This document shows, piece after piece, positions 49,558-63,125 of a DNA stretch of 64,000 nucleotides. Positions within the stretch are counted from its first letter, which is position 1. The number at the start of each line of letters is the position of its first letter. The notes below the pieces were generated by a model. The model was not told the DNA's origin, ran no database searches, and saw only the letters and a list, made by a program, of their open reading frames with translations. Origin of the DNA: Ophthalmolycus amberensis (Eukaryota; Chordata; Actinopteri; Perciformes; Zoarcidae); assembly GCA_024529925.1 (NCBI GenBank), contig JAFEUB010000794.1, positions 565,501 through 629,500 of the forward strand, in the 5' to 3' direction. The position numbers and the translations under genes were made by a program.

Positions 49558-52500
49558 GTGTGGTGGCTACAGTATGTCAGGCTACGTGCAGTAAATTATA
49601 TGAACAAGACAAGTTGTTGTGTAAAGATTCCTGCTGTCCTGCAGCTAATAAATAAAGTGCTGAAAGTATATACTGACTCATGTGCTTATAAAGGAAATAA
49701 TGTATTTATACACTGCGACCTTGGCCTATGTGTCGGCCGTGTGTGTTGGTAACAACAGGACTTTTCACATGATAGGCGCGTTCTAAAACAGTCCTTGGAT
49801 GGTATGATATGGACTGGCTCACTGCAATAGTCTGTCTTTCAGGTCTCAGTATGAATAGAAACACATGACTGAGATCTCGTTACATGATACCCATACTAAG
49901 GCGGAGAGGATGCTCTGCTAGTGTTGCATACTCCACTGTAACGATCATATACATTGGCGGGTGGTGTGAGATATCGTTAGCTGCTGTGCTGTGATGAAGA
50001 AGCAGGAATCAGATCATGTAATCCCCTCCTGAGACACTATTAATTAATAAGAGCTTTGCTGAAGAGGCCCTCCCCCATTTAGGCTCTCTGTGCTTTCTTG
50101 CAGGGAATCGATTTGTGTCTCTCCTGCTGCCAATGTGTCTGGCGGACATCTTTTATAGTACAACCCCAACGCCATGAGTAGTCAGTGTGTCTGCCGCTGC
50201 AGGGCCAGATGACACCCTCAGAGCGAGGGATCACATTCCCTGCATGGTCTCTGCTTCCTGCTGGACTTGCTAAGCATTGGGATGCTGGGTGAAGTATTGG
50301 CATCTTCGCTCACTATGCAAGTTATAACTTTGACAGTCTAGTAAGTAATAAATTATAAGATGTTGTAATTGTTTTTTTCCTTTCACAGAGAATAAAGTAT
50401 TTCATGGTGAGGACAGATGATCAAGAGGTCTTCCAGGCTTTGACGTGTTGGACCTGACAACTCGGAAAGAGCAGAAGGCTACACATTACCAGGGTCACAT
50501 GTTTCCCAAAACAGTGATGACCCTTCAGGAAAACCTATTTTGCAATTTCTACCAGGCTCCAACACTCCCCTTAATCAGCAAAACCTAGGCAATAAATTAA
50601 GCTCCTGTTGGTAATAAAAACTCTGTTTACCAAAAAATGACCCCCAGAACAATACATCCTATTTGGGTAAATGTGACATCTAAACGATTGTAATTAGTTA
50701 GTTTCAAAGCTATTGACAAAGATTTTGGGCTGAGGACCAAACATTCAATCCAATTATTTATTTTAGCAGATCAATGCAGGTGAAGCTGCTATTAATTATT
50801 GATGCACTTACTGCAAAGAATGAATCATTACAGCTCTAGTTGAAACACAGTCAAAGACTTCAGAGAAATGTCACATAGTTTCCTTTTTACAGCAACATAC
50901 AAAGGAGCAACTGCTCCGAGTCGCTGACTACAAAGAGCCCACCCTGCAGAGAGACGTATCAATACGGTGTTGAGCACATTGTGTTTCACTTTTTCAATAT
51001 CTTTCATTGGGCATTCACTAAAGAGTGACATTGTGGGCTCAGCTCTCATTTCTTGTTTTAAAGAAGACAGCAGTGAGAGTTTGTCGGAACAAATATCTTG
51101 CAGCAAGACATTTAAAAAACAAATACAAAGGCTGACGCAAATTTGTGTTTGCCTTTAGGTCGACACTGAGCTTCTCTGGCAGGATAATAAAGGAGGATCG
51201 GAGAATTCAGAAGGTTCCACAAACAACTTAATGCAATGTATTCAAAGATGGCTAATCAACTGGGATGATTCAAAGAAAACCATCTTGAAATACACTTCAA
51301 AGGTGTTTACAGAAGTAAATCATAAGTGATGCTGTTATTGACACTGGAAAATTAACTTCAGTTCCACACCAGCAGCAGCTTTAACAGGATGAAATCAATA
51401 TGCGAGATTACTCACTGTTTTACTGGTAGTAAACATCTATTATACACTGTCCATGAGTGATTCAAAACATGTTCATGTGGTGTTATTCTCTATCTATCTG
51501 ATTTTGACAGTTTTTGAAAATAGATTCTTGTCAACATGGTCTCTGTCAATGCTGACAGGGAACAAGAGCACATTGGGAACAGAGCAGCAGTGGCCTTAGT
51601 TTTTGAAGTGGCTGGAGTCTGTCTGCTGGACAGCTTTTAATGGACACTCGATATTATTGACTTCAGCTGACTGTTAAATGGATTGATTTGGCCTGCTGCT
51701 GAACGGATCAATCTTTAGATACTGGTGTCTTACTAAGAGCAACATCAACAACAGAAACACATCTGGTGCTCTCACTGGAAGCTTTTTTTAGACTTCAGCT
51801 GTTGGGAAGACATAACATTTTAGGGCTGTCCATTAAAGTGATGGATTTGCTATTGTTGAATAAATGACACAGTGAAACACTTACTGATTAAGTAAACTAA
51901 ACGTAGACTGAAATAAGTTCCATACATTGCTTTATTGGTAGTTATACTGTACTAGTGCAGTACCCATTAGGGTGCGTTCATGTTCCAAATAGGCCGATTG
52001 CTTGGTCCGTGGTGACGCTGCTTGCAGTGTTGTCGGGGGGGCAGCTGGCCAATTGTTTGGCTACCGTATTGCCATTTGCAACAATGTCAGGAGGCTTGAA
52101 CGTTTGGAGCATGTGACCGTTCACAACACATGCATGTACGGAGCGCCTACCTGTTCTACCGGTTATTGAATAGATTAATCGAGTAATCCGTTATTTTTAT
52201 TTTTTTTACTTCAACCCTCTCAGAGTCAGTGTAAACAGTCAAACATTTGTACAGTTTTTCAGAAAGCATTTGGGTCAGCCTCACCATCCATCAGTCCATC
52301 CAATATTCCAGAAGTACTTAAACCTTGCAAGACTTGTCTAAGTACACTAATTGCAGAGCAGACACACAGTATTGAAGTCTACGGAGTTATATTCATGCAA
52401 CATGTCACTTTGTCATATGGTATTTGAGTAAAAAACGAAAAAAAAACGTGAAATGTCTTCATAGGAAACATGACGTGTCTGTGACGAATCATTTCCAAAT

Positions 52501-53559
52501 GTGATTATTACAACCAGTTATTGTCAATCAGCACTTTTTAATTGGGAAGATGCAATGGTCAGTTTATCATTGACACTGTTACCGTTTGTCATCCAAGGAA
52601 TCAAATGAATTGCAATAAAGAGATAAAGAGATAAAGACAGCACAAGAGTTGTCTTATGGTTAAACTCCAGCAAGTGTCTCGGTGGCACCACTGATCCAAT
52701 TTTAACTAACTAGACTTGGCTGGATGACTCATATTTGCAATCATGTTCAACCTTTAAGAAATTACACCGATTTTTTTAATGCGGATACCAAAAGGTCAAA
52801 TTTCAAACATTGACGTTGGTATCTCTAACAAAAGTTTGGGTGCTGTTTTGTCTGTCTTTGCTGAAATATGAAGCCAATGTGAAAGAAAGAAACTGCAGTT
52901 CCTCAAATTGTTCTTTGAGTTTGGCTCCTGTTGTGGCAAAATGACGAGAAGAGACGGAGAATTGACGTTGCAACCAGCGGGAGTGTTTTAATAAGATCAG
53001 GCCAACATCAACCAGTTGAGCATATCGAAACAAATCCGATGTATTACTTTTCACAGATCACTTTTACCGTCAAACTTTACCCCCCTTACATCACTTTCCA
53101 CCAATCAAACAAGTGGGTTGAACCACAAACAGAGCACATCTGATTTCTTCACTATGTCATGCTCTCCTGACTTCGTTTGAGTCAGGACAACCTTTTTGGC
53201 AGAACACACGATTCGTACACAGGAAATGTTTGGATACAAATAGGGGTGATCGATTACAATTTGTCTGGTGCTTTAATCTCTTCCTAAGAATGTTTTTATG
53301 AAACTCAGTGTGTTCAACATAACAAATTATATAAACTGTTTACTTGTGAATTCAAATGTGTTCAGTTCAATCCTAAATTATATGATGATTTTCTTCAACA
53401 CTCCAAAAGCAAGTTAATCCCCATAGCAGCCCCATGTTGAAATGCCCAACTTTACAGCAAAAACGTTTGTTGGTACATATTTAGGTATAATTGAGAGTGT
53501 GGCTGCTTTGTGTGACAGGTGGGTGCTGTCTTAGGTTGCTAGCTGTCTGCTCTGCTGCG
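49558..53559. other. Intergenic, nothing firm
   Basis: No supported gene. AGATTAATCGAGTAATCCG near 52172 hints at another hAT remnant. 50070-50290 is GC-balanced and unassigned. Confidence 0.45.
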
Positions 53560-53700
53560 TCAACCGGCCCATCTCCGCTCCACCGACTTGTCCATTTTTA
53601 GACTTAGATGGCGAAGGCCGGAGCCACCCACGTTGACCTTCACACAGCTCTTCGGAAACCTGTGGGTAATGTCTCCATCCATATTTTATACAGTCTATGC
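53560..53700. repeat. Fish interspersed repeat ending in ATACAGTCTATG
   Basis: GATGGCGAAGGCCGGAGCC and CCATCCATATTTTATACAGT followed by CTATG match a terminus I know from many teleost loci. The other end is undefined. Confidence 0.5.
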
Positions 53701-53871
53701 TTGCTTGCTAGTTTGCGATATGGCCATAATTGTTACGTCCAGTTTTTTAGAAAAGTTGAAGTAAATGTTACTTGGGATTGATTGGCCTTTTTTTTCTGCG
53801 CCGACCAGTCTGACTTTACTAATGTGTGCATTACTTCCCTAATTCCCTGTCAATTGTTTATGTGGTTTTGC

Positions 53872-54185
53872 CAGTGTTTCCCATTAATCACATGTGGAGG
53901 CTGGCTGTGAACTTAGTGCTCGCTGCACCCTCTCTCCCTGTGGGGAGTGACTGAGCCCACTGTTCCCGGCACGACTGTTCCCCAGGGCAGACTGTCCTCT
54001 CTGAGGCGATGTCGGGAACCCACCTGACCGGTCCCAACCCTGTCTCACTAAAAAAGTTCTTCATTGATCTAGCCTCTTAATTTGCTCACAAAGTGCAAAT
54101 AAAATGTACAAAATGTTCTTCTGGGGGAGCATGTGTCCTGACCCCCCTAGTCCCTTAGTCTCAAAAAATCCTGTGAGAAACACTG
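53872..54185. mobile_element. 314-bp hAT MITE with exact 8-bp target duplication
   Basis: Ends CAGTGTTTCCCA and TGAGAAACACTG are 12-bp inverted repeats with one mismatch, typical of hAT. GGTTTTGC occurs immediately before (53864-53871) and immediately after (54186-54193), a perfect 8-bp duplication. The interior is GC-rich on the left and AT-rich on the right, with no transposase, so mobilisation would have been in trans. Confidence 0.92.
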
Positions 54186-54193
54186 GGTTTTGC

Positions 54194-55354
54194 AGAAGTT
54201 GAAATATGTCCCTTACAGCCCCCTCTTTAACCTACTGTATGATACAGTACACACATTATGCAGCAATGTCAAATTACAGCTGCAAATTCACTATAAATAA
54301 TAATATCGCATTCGCTTTTTCACAGTATTCCATATGAAACTTTCTAGATGTCTGCACTTATTAAACATCGTTACACTAATGGACATGTGCATTCAAGCTA
54401 CATTAGATGAAACCTTAATGATCCTTGTGGGTATGTTGAGGATTTTTATTATTATTATTATATAGAGTCCACGGCATCTCCTTAGTGAATAATTATGCCA
54501 TTTTGATGTTAGGTGTTCCATTAAGAATCCTTTATTTTTAATAGCACTGTAATATATCATCAGCTCCGAGGGGATAGAGCCAACCTTGAAAGAAAATAGC
54601 ATCACTTTAAGTTGAAGAAAAGGCTTTTCTTCAAAATATCATAAAATATAAAAGAGATATATATATATATATAAAAGAGGCAAAGGGAATGTAGGAGATA
54701 GCTATCTCTGAGGAGGTTCTGTGGAATGAAGTAATCTAAATGCATTTCTGCTCTGACACAGCACACTTTGAGCATGGCCTTCATTTGGTTTATAGAAATG
54801 TTGCAGTTGCCAGAATGATCAATAACCCTATTAAGACAACCAACGGAAAACACACACTCCATCTACCTTTAGGGGGCTCTTCTAAAAGGGGCGAGTCAGA
54901 GAATTTAACAGGATAAATGTGTCCACTTTAATGTGCACATGCCTGTGTATGAGAGCATGTATGGCTTTGTGTGTAAAAGTATTAACAGCTAAATGAAACA
55001 ATTCAACAACATGTTGCAATACATGCAATTATGAAAGATGGACATGTGTCCAAAACAGAGAAAAGTCTTGTAGTTTGGTCTGGTACTATATGCCCCTGTG
55101 CTGTTTAGCAGATAATATTCACCAGCCTACACCATTTTAATTTGGCATGTTACAATATCTAATAGCTAATATGTGCTAAACACAAAGTACAGCAGAGGTT
55201 GATAGAATGTCATTAATTCTTCAGGAATTTGATCATGAACTAAACTATACTACAAATACAATTTTTAACTTAATGCTAGTGCTGATTAAAAGTCAGGGAA
55301 TCAAAAGCGATTTACAATTTACACTTGAATAGCCGTATCGAATTCCAAAACAAT
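54194..55354. other. Intergenic, nothing recognised
   Basis: AT-rich with a short TA run near 54660. No supported gene. Confidence 0.5.
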
Positions 55355-55575
55355 TCATCCACAGTTGTCAATATTACAAAAAACAAAAGTTTAGACCTCA
55401 AGGTACTAAAGGAAAACTCAGTGGATCCCCAAAACCATTTGGATTCATCCTGTGGGGACCATGAATGTCTTTATTTCATGGCAATCCATCCAGAAGTTGT
55501 GGGGATATTCTGTCCGGACCAAAGTGGTGGACAGACTGACTGACAAACACTGCCGTCCCGAGAGCGTTGTCATTG
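55355..55575 (+). repeat. Abundant teleost repeat
   Basis: GTTTAGACCTCAAGGTACTA, GGGGACCATGAATGTCT, TTTCATGGCAATCCATCCAG and GGACCAAAGTGGTGGACAGA match, from memory, a repeat found throughout percomorph genomes. Class unknown. Confidence 0.6.
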
Positions 55576-55591
55576 CTGCCTGGTGAACAGA

Positions 55592-55660
55592 TTCTATAAT
55601 AAGATAAAATAAGATAATCCTTTATTAGTCCTGCAGTGGGTAAATTTACAAGTATTTCCA
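55592..55660 (-). mobile_element. 3' tail of a non-LTR retrotransposon
   Basis: On the minus strand CCCACTGCAGGACTAATAAA followed by GGATTATCTTATTTTATCTT is a LINE-type end with a short TATCT-like tail. It abuts the repeat at 55355-55575 in opposite orientation. Confidence 0.55.
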
Positions 55661-58600
55661 TAAGTATTTCTAAAATACAAACACATATCTTTGGCATTTC
55701 CATAGTGGAATTTGTTGTAGTTGTTGACAGACATATACGTCGATATAAGCTGATACCTCTTGACTAATACATTACTACAATAAGTTAATTTCAGCACCAA
55801 CGTATCGAAGCAAGGCATTTAAACACATTACCTTGGGCTCTGAAGTACTGTGATGAGCACTATTCACAATTTTTCTGGCATTTTACAGCCTAACAAATGA
55901 ATTCTTTAATTCAAACATAATGAATGATCAATAGTGAAAATACCCAGAGGTTGACACTATACAGCCAGAAGATAATTTCTGTATAAACGCTGCAAATATC
56001 CCAAACAGAAAGCTTGCTGAACCCAGTTGAAAGCAATTGTTATTGAGATGTGCAGCTAGGCAGACTAATGGATTCCGCATAGATTGACATTTTAAAGGAA
56101 CAGAGCTGTTGGGGCACAACTGATTAATAACACGCCTGCCTCCATTCATAGTGATGCTTATTAAAATATGAATTTCAAATGAATCAGACTTCACAGCATT
56201 GTCCGCCAGTGTCCAGCTGTAATTTGTTGTCACTGAAGCTTTTAGCACTGGTATCTCCTTGGCCAGAATGAGAATCAGTAAAAACACCCTGACTGGGAAT
56301 AAGAGTCAAAGATATGGCACAGAAGGCAAAGAGAGCTGTCCTTTTCCAAATGACTATAATGGATTTGTTACCCTTCTGATTTACATTTAAATGAAAACCT
56401 TTTATCTGCTGGTCTACCTACTAATGAGCAAACTCTGCTTTGACAGATGTGACTTCTCTTCCCATCACGAACGGAGTGAACCAACGGTATAATGTTGGAC
56501 AGTGTATATGCAATGCTTAGAAATTGCTTGAAAATAAATATAATTAAAGGTAATTCAATGTTAAGTTTTATTATCTCTCCTCAACACATCCTTGAAAGGT
56601 TGGAAAATGAAGGTCGATGAGAACCAGTATAAAACAGGAGTAGATTAGAAAAGGTTGGATCTTAGCTGAAAGTTTAGTTTCCAATCCTAATGTGTGAGTT
56701 TACGTGTGTTTCAAACCTTCAAAACTTTCTCAAGTGACTATTCAAGTATAAAAAACATTGAACTAATGGTATAGTTATTAAGAAAATTACACTTGATTTC
56801 AGTGGTATTCTATAAATAGTTCTATCAGCTGTGCAGTACAACAGCCCTGTGGGGGAGGGGCAATTCTGCCATTATGAGCAGGTAAGAGAGTCTGATTAGT
56901 TCTGAAGCACAGTAACACAAAGGCAACACACTGCATACTGTTGCTTAGCTACCCAGTAAACTGTGAACACTTTTCGATGTTGATGATTCATTTACAGTCA
57001 ATTTCGCTCAACTTTTAAGTCATTGCAGACATAAGAGCTGGGAGTTATGGAATTTAGCGATCTAAACTCTGTTTTTACTTGAGAAGCCAGCAAAATGGTG
57101 CACATTGCATTATCTCCACCTTTTTCATGACTCGTGTGAATGCTCTACATAAATGACTCACACGAAAAACTTAAACAGAAAGCAGTTTGGAAAGGACGCT
57201 CTGCCATCATGCCAGTTATATGTTGTATAAAAAAACACTGCATGCTACTACTCATCTAGCCTCCAGTGTACTTTGCCACCATTTGCAAGATATATTACGT
57301 TTGAATTTGTTTGTTTATACTTGTGTGTGTGTGTGTAAGAGATAAAACACGTCAAGTTATGTCATTATAGTTTGCCAAACACGTAACCATCTGGCAAAGC
57401 CATTTTTGTCATGATTTAGGACAAACATAGCTCTGTATGTGGTTTTTTTCTTCTTCTTTTAACACGCTATTGTACTGTTATAGCTCAACTTTTCACAGAA
57501 GGTGTGGAATTATTTTCAAAAAAGGAACACTCCAACTGCAGATTAACAGACATTATGGGAAAAAAAGACACTGATGAAAATGTGTCTTAAACTGACTACC
57601 ATGATAAAAAACCTGCTACACAAGCTTCATTTTCACATTAACTCACAAAATCAATCAAAACTTGTGATGCTAATAGGAAATAATGACTTCGCTGATGGAT
57701 CCCATTGAAGCAGAAAATAATCGTACACTGTGGTAAGTTCAAGGAAGGTGCTCCACCAAATACTGAGTCGTGTAAGTTCACAAACAGAAATTAATTACAT
57801 TAGCAAACGTGTACCATCCTTCGCTTTTCAATCGGAAGAAAAATCTTAAAAACAAGAGGTCACATCTGTAGAAACATGACTGCCTTACTTTACTTCTTAT
57901 TAGAGAAAACATCCAAGATGCTGATGTTTAAATACTATTATTATATGTAAATAGTGTGTATAATAGCCTTCACAAAATACAACAGCAACTGCTTCTTTCA
58001 TTCTTCAACCTCATCCTGCTTACAGAGACATACAGAATGTGAAATATAGGAAAATGGCATAAAGCACACCAAAGGGGCATAGGACTATAAAACATATGTC
58101 ATATTCACAGTGATTTACCATATAAAACAGTGTCTAGTATATTTACAGCAGGAATAAAATCTATATAGGGAGGATCCATTACAAGGGAGTGCATGTATCA
58201 TTGCCACTAGAGACCGGGTCGCCCGCTGAAGTGCCCCCGCGTCACTGACACACCTTTGCTTGTCATTTAGCCAAAGGGCTTCTACAGAGGACATGGAGGG
58301 TGACTTCCAATTAGTTTTGAGGAGATTTATTCATGGTACTGTTTAAGAAAGAATGTGTCAAAGAATGTTAACGTAGTAATGGATTTTAAATGGCTACCAC
58401 GCTGCAACGCTACTTATAGCATAATATGAGCTCCGATGAGTTTTGTATGGCCCCTAATGTAAATGGTTTTGCTTTTAATGAAATGAAACAAAACATACAA
58501 AGTGTTTCTAATCTTTTTGTTGTGTTACAGTAATAAACTCTAAATCTCATCCGTCATGAGCCAGTGCACACTTCCATACTGCTCTTTCTTAACCATGCAT

Positions 58601-58731
58601 ATAACATATTGTTAATTCCCATACAAACAAATAGATACATTTATTTAAAAGATAGCCAAAAGTAAGTGCAGTTAACTGTTCCATAAGTCTGCAGTTTTTT
58701 GAACATGCTGTTTGTTTGTTTGTGTGAGTGT

Positions 58732-58732
<1 letters not shown>
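55661..58732. other. Intergenic, nothing firm
   Basis: No supported gene. The 119-codon minus frame at 55928-56287 has no recognised domain. 58200-58290 is GC-richer and could be conserved. Confidence 0.45.
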
Positions 58733-58813
<81 letters not shown>

Positions 58814-58870
58814 GATAGACAGAGATAGACAGAGATAGACAGAGATAGACAGAGATAGACAGAGATAGAC
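58733..58870. repeat. Compound satellite: (GA)n, (ACAG)n, six 10-bp units
   Basis: GA run 58733-58772, ACAG run to 58810, then six perfect AGAGATAGAC units 58811-58870. Minus-strand frames rich in Leu/Ser here are artefacts. Confidence 0.97.
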
Positions 58871-59584
58871 AGAGAGAATATGCTGAGGAAGCTGTGTGGG
58901 TGAGGAGGCCCTCAAGGTGCAGATGTTGGTGGAGGAGTATGTCGAGGTTATCCAAGAATCGGATAGCTTGACGTTGGTTGATCTGCCGCTACACTGCCTG
59001 ATAAATATTAACAGGAAAAGTGATGGGTCTGTATCATTTATCACAACTAAAAAAGTAACTCCAGATGGGCTGGCAGACAGAAGTTGGCCTTAAAGTTAAA
59101 GAGTACTTTAAGCAATGTTTGTGATATTAACATAGACTGAAATGACTCATTGCAAAAGCAAAATAGTTGTGCAACAAACCCTGCTGAGAATCAACGCTCA
59201 GTCCTGCTGCTCACTGCAGCTTTCAGCCACTTTCAGCTCATCAAAATGACTGACTAAGATTGACACAAGTCGTCTTGACTGCAGCTTAGGCCTATTAAGT
59301 CATTAAAGGTGAGTTCTTAACCAAAACGACACCTTTGGTTTCTTGTTTCTGGCATCTGCATTAGAGAATAATGCTGCTGCTGACCATATCTGACATGCCT
59401 CCTTTAGCCTGAGCCATTCAGAGCTTGCAGCACATGTATGCTCTTCCGAAGTATCTATACTGCAGTGTTCACAACAAGCATGCATTTAATCCACACATAT
59501 CCACATACGTAGATGTCATGAATACATTTTCACACTTTTAGGGCAAACACAATCAAAGTAAGCCTGTAAGTATATGGCTACATA

Positions 59585-59623
<39 letters not shown>

Positions 59624-61800
59624 ATGTAGGTTGGCTTGTTGGCTGTATTTCTGACATGTGATGTTGAGTGCTGCTTCGGAAGTGGGCGGTTTCAATGTGT
59701 GCATGAACACATTGCACATTTGTTGCATGACCGACAAGGCTGTGACTGAGGAGAAGAAGTGTTGATTATATATCCTGGCATGTGAACCTGAGCAGTAGAC
59801 AGACACCCGACGCTTTCACAGCCTCCAGTGGTGAAAAATGCATCGCTAATGAAATACTCTCAAATGTATTAATTCCATAAACTGTGTCAATGCACTAGCA
59901 CTGAATCAAGGACACAAGAGCAAACAGTACATGCCAGAGAAAGCTTAATATTTATGATAGGGAACCCCATTAATAGATTGTGGTTTGTGATTACAGCATT
60001 CAAACCAAAATATATAGTACCGGTAATTTAAAACTGCAGAGCCCCAGAAAAGGTAGCAGCGGAGAATGCAAGCTTCACCCTGCAGAGGAACAATAAAAGA
60101 CGGCCGAATAGAAACTAATTTAAGATCAGGTCAGAGTATAAACAGCACACTGGGGGAAAGGTTTGGTGAATGAATGTCAGGGTGTGTGTATTGTCGTATA
60201 CAAGGTTGGTTCAATGTCCAGAGCATGAAAACAATTGTTTGATTAGTTTATCAAACTTTTTGTTTCCGTGCCTCTCTGTAAATAAATGGGACATCCTTAA
60301 AACAATTTCAAATTTATTTTGAGTTGCCATAAAAATGGTGGAAACCAACTGTTTTTTGGACTAGGTTTGTTTGATTCATTTTAATTTGCCTTCCCATGAA
60401 TAAAATGCCCCTAAAGATGTCTGCAGAATATATCATATAATATAGTAACATTTAATTTATCATGCATTAGGTGTGTTTATGTGTATACAGTATAGTCAGC
60501 CCTTTGTGACAGATTGTGAATTAGAATATTTTTGAGGGCAGACCGGGAGGCGGAGCTGTGTGCAGTACTTTAAAATAACCTTCTGATAAGAGTCATTGAT
60601 GCAATCAACAGAAACCTAATGATTTCTGACTTTGAACTACCATCATGAAGCTTTATGTAAAATGAAAGTCTGACTGCTGATCAACAAAACTTCAAACTAA
60701 TTTCAGCTAAGGTTTGACTGGCGACGCTTGCATTTCTCTGCACACAAGGTTAATTATTCCTCTCATATCCAACATGGAAAAATGTGAGTTTTCCTTTTTC
60801 CCCGGACATTGTAGTATACTGTTGTGATTAATTACCTTGAAGCAAATTACGCGTCATGTCCATGCAAGGCAATTTAGCACTTTCCACAAAATTGTATATG
60901 ATTTATAATTCTGCCAATAACATACCTGTTTTCTTCAATCTGAAGGTTGTATTGTATTTTACCAGCCTGTCTGGAAAGATGTTTCCACTATTTTAAATCT
61001 ACTTACTGTCCAGACAGATTCCTCTCTGAATAAAATACATGGAAAGCTGAACAGGGCTATTTTTGTATATGCTAGCAGCTAACCAAGTTTTCCTTTTTGA
61101 ACTCATGGTTGAATAATATTTTTTCCTCTTTTCCTTTTTGAGATATGATTAAGTCGCTGGTCAATGTGGTCCCAAACGTTTTATTTCCAGTTTTTGCTCA
61201 AGGAGTAAAGTGCGAAATCGTACTGTAGTTAAAGATTCCAAACAAGTCATGACTGTGGTAACATTAAGTACAATATCAGTCCCCCTTTAGCTAGCTAGCA
61301 AGAAGTGTACACCCTTGCACCATTAAAATCAACCAATGGGAGGCTTATAGGGGCCCTGGCCAACAGGCCCCTCTCACGATCTGAAAGTTCACGGTGAACG
61401 ACCACATACTTGCGCATATGGTTTGTCTGTCCAGAGGTACAAGTGCAGTAAGTCCAGTTCTGTCGTGCCCCATGCAAATGGGATCAGGCATAAAGATACA
61501 TTTACACAGACTACAAACTATATGTTTCTAAAGAAGGGATTTCATTTAGAATGTGATGTAAAATTGCAATAATGTTATGAAGTGGACAAAGTTGAGTTTG
61601 TCATTATTGTGTTTGAATTAGAGAAAAGCCTATAACTCCTTATGTACAAAAGTACCTGCTGGTACCCCACGGCATGCAAAAATGCAAATGATGTTTACTC
61701 AAACAGTCTTAGGGGAAAGAATGAATACAGGAACAATGGAAATTAAATTATCCAGTACCTTCTATGTATTTATTTTTTGTTTTTTGTTCGTCACCAACTT
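58871..61800. other. Intergenic with a (GT)n microsatellite
   Basis: (GT)n at 59587-59620; otherwise AT-rich sequence with no supported gene. Confidence 0.55.
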
Positions 61801-61879
61801 CCCAGCCGGTCACCGGTCATGGCCGATCACCTAAAAACTTTGGTTTTGATCTGATGCCAATTGATCGGTGCATCTCTAG
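61801..61879. repeat. hAT-like terminus remnant
   Basis: GGTCATGGCCGATCACC at 61815 and GATCGGTGCATCTCTA at 61863-61878. The latter reverse-complements to TAGAGATGCACCGATC, close to a common hAT terminus. The opposite end was not found. Confidence 0.5.
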
Positions 61880-62516
61880 AAAAAGCAATTTATGTCTGAA
61901 AAGTAAACGTATGCAACATATAACCTTGCCAGTCATTATTCTTAAACACCTCCATCTTCAAGAACAGATATACTCCAAACAACTCCAAAAATAATTGGGA
62001 GATCGAAGGTGGATAAATAGTGTGCTTATTTAGTCAATAAGGCAGATCTTTCATGACTATTGTCAGTACATTGTGTGTTATTTTATCTTAAATAAGGCAA
62101 ATTTACTGATCATCCTACGACCTCATATTTGTTTGCTTTTTCATTCTCATTTGCGTTTTGCTCACTGTTCTTGTATTGTGAAAGACTATCATAAATAAGA
62201 AGAAAAAAACAATAAAGATGCTTTATTTGACCAGACGCCTCTTAAATAAATGCAACATATGGCCCTCTTGACATATTATCCACAGTGCAAGACAAGCATC
62301 TCTTGAGTTAGGGTAATGTAACATCTCAAGTTTCCTGCTGCAGTAATTGTCCTGAAAGTGTGTGAGCTCACTGTGGCATTCTGTTGACATTGTTGATTCT
62401 GAGAGGGCCTCTTACTGGACTCTAGGGGTGGACAGTGTGCCAGCAGCAGGAACCTGGGACCCGTGTGGTGGCAGATGTGATGGAGAACCGAGCTTTGTTT
62501 GAGTAAAATCTGTATC
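61880..62516. other. Intergenic, nothing recognised
   Basis: AT-rich, no supported feature. Confidence 0.5.

Positions 62517-62565
<49 letters not shown>
62517..62565. repeat. Compound (TG)n(GA)n microsatellite
   Basis: TG run to about 62532 passing directly into a GA run. Confidence 0.97.
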
Positions 62566-62567
<2 letters not shown>

Positions 62568-62859
62568 TTTAAAAGGGAAAATGAGAGAGTGAGTGTGAGC
62601 GAGAGCTCAGAGGAATACTTAGTCATTATGGCTGTGTGGAGGGGTGAGAGTGTGACAGGGATGAATGTATCATTGCCTGCCCTTTGGTCAGCAGCCATCA
62701 GAAGTATAACAGATGGAACTGATGAACTTGTTCCATAGAGTTTGGGCACTTTACCATCCGTGGTGTCCAATTGTCTTTCATCATGAGCTCACAGGAATGC
62801 ATAATACTCTGTTGTAACAAAGATAAAATCATATTTATAGCCATATTTGTTGTGTCGCC

Positions 62860-63125
62860 TGAGGTGTCATATGGTGGGCGATCCGCGTGCAGCTTAGCCT
62901 ACAACCTGTAGTTTTTGTGTCATCGATGTGTTCGTTGTTTACATTACTGACAGGGAAGGAAAAATGTTGCCACATCGGTGTCTTCAGGGAAGCAGGAGGA
63001 TTTTCCAGTCCTGTTGTTTCCCCGATTACGGCAGTGGTCATGGTGTCTCGAAGAAGGCAGCTACACGATACTGGTAAGCTACGCTGTGTCGTCTTTAAAG
63101 TGTTATTGTCTTCGGAACCCTTTAG
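62860..63125 (+). promoter_or_regulatory. CpG-enriched patch with possible first exon of an unknown gene
   Basis: About 14 CpGs in 265 bp in an otherwise CpG-poor region. GTGGTCATGG at 63034-63043 is a strong Kozak context. The frame reads MVSRRRQLHDT and reaches ACTG/GTAAGC, a good donor at 63074. That would be a 34-nt coding piece in phase 1. I do not recognise the protein, and no following exon was identified before the window ends. It may equally be chance. Confidence 0.25.

Noticed and set aside
55928..56287. 119-codon minus frame
   Set aside because: Composition like AT-rich non-coding DNA and no domain.
58589..59044. Leu/Ser-rich minus-strand frames
   Set aside because: Translation of GA/ACAG satellite DNA.
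62276..62770. 164-codon minus frame and its plus-strand counterpart
   Set aside because: Centred on a TG/GA microsatellite; no domain on either side.
10336..62859. Last exons of a neighbouring glypican (gpc5-like) or other gene
   Set aside because: Frames were read for family motifs and none was recognised; short divergent exons could still be missed.
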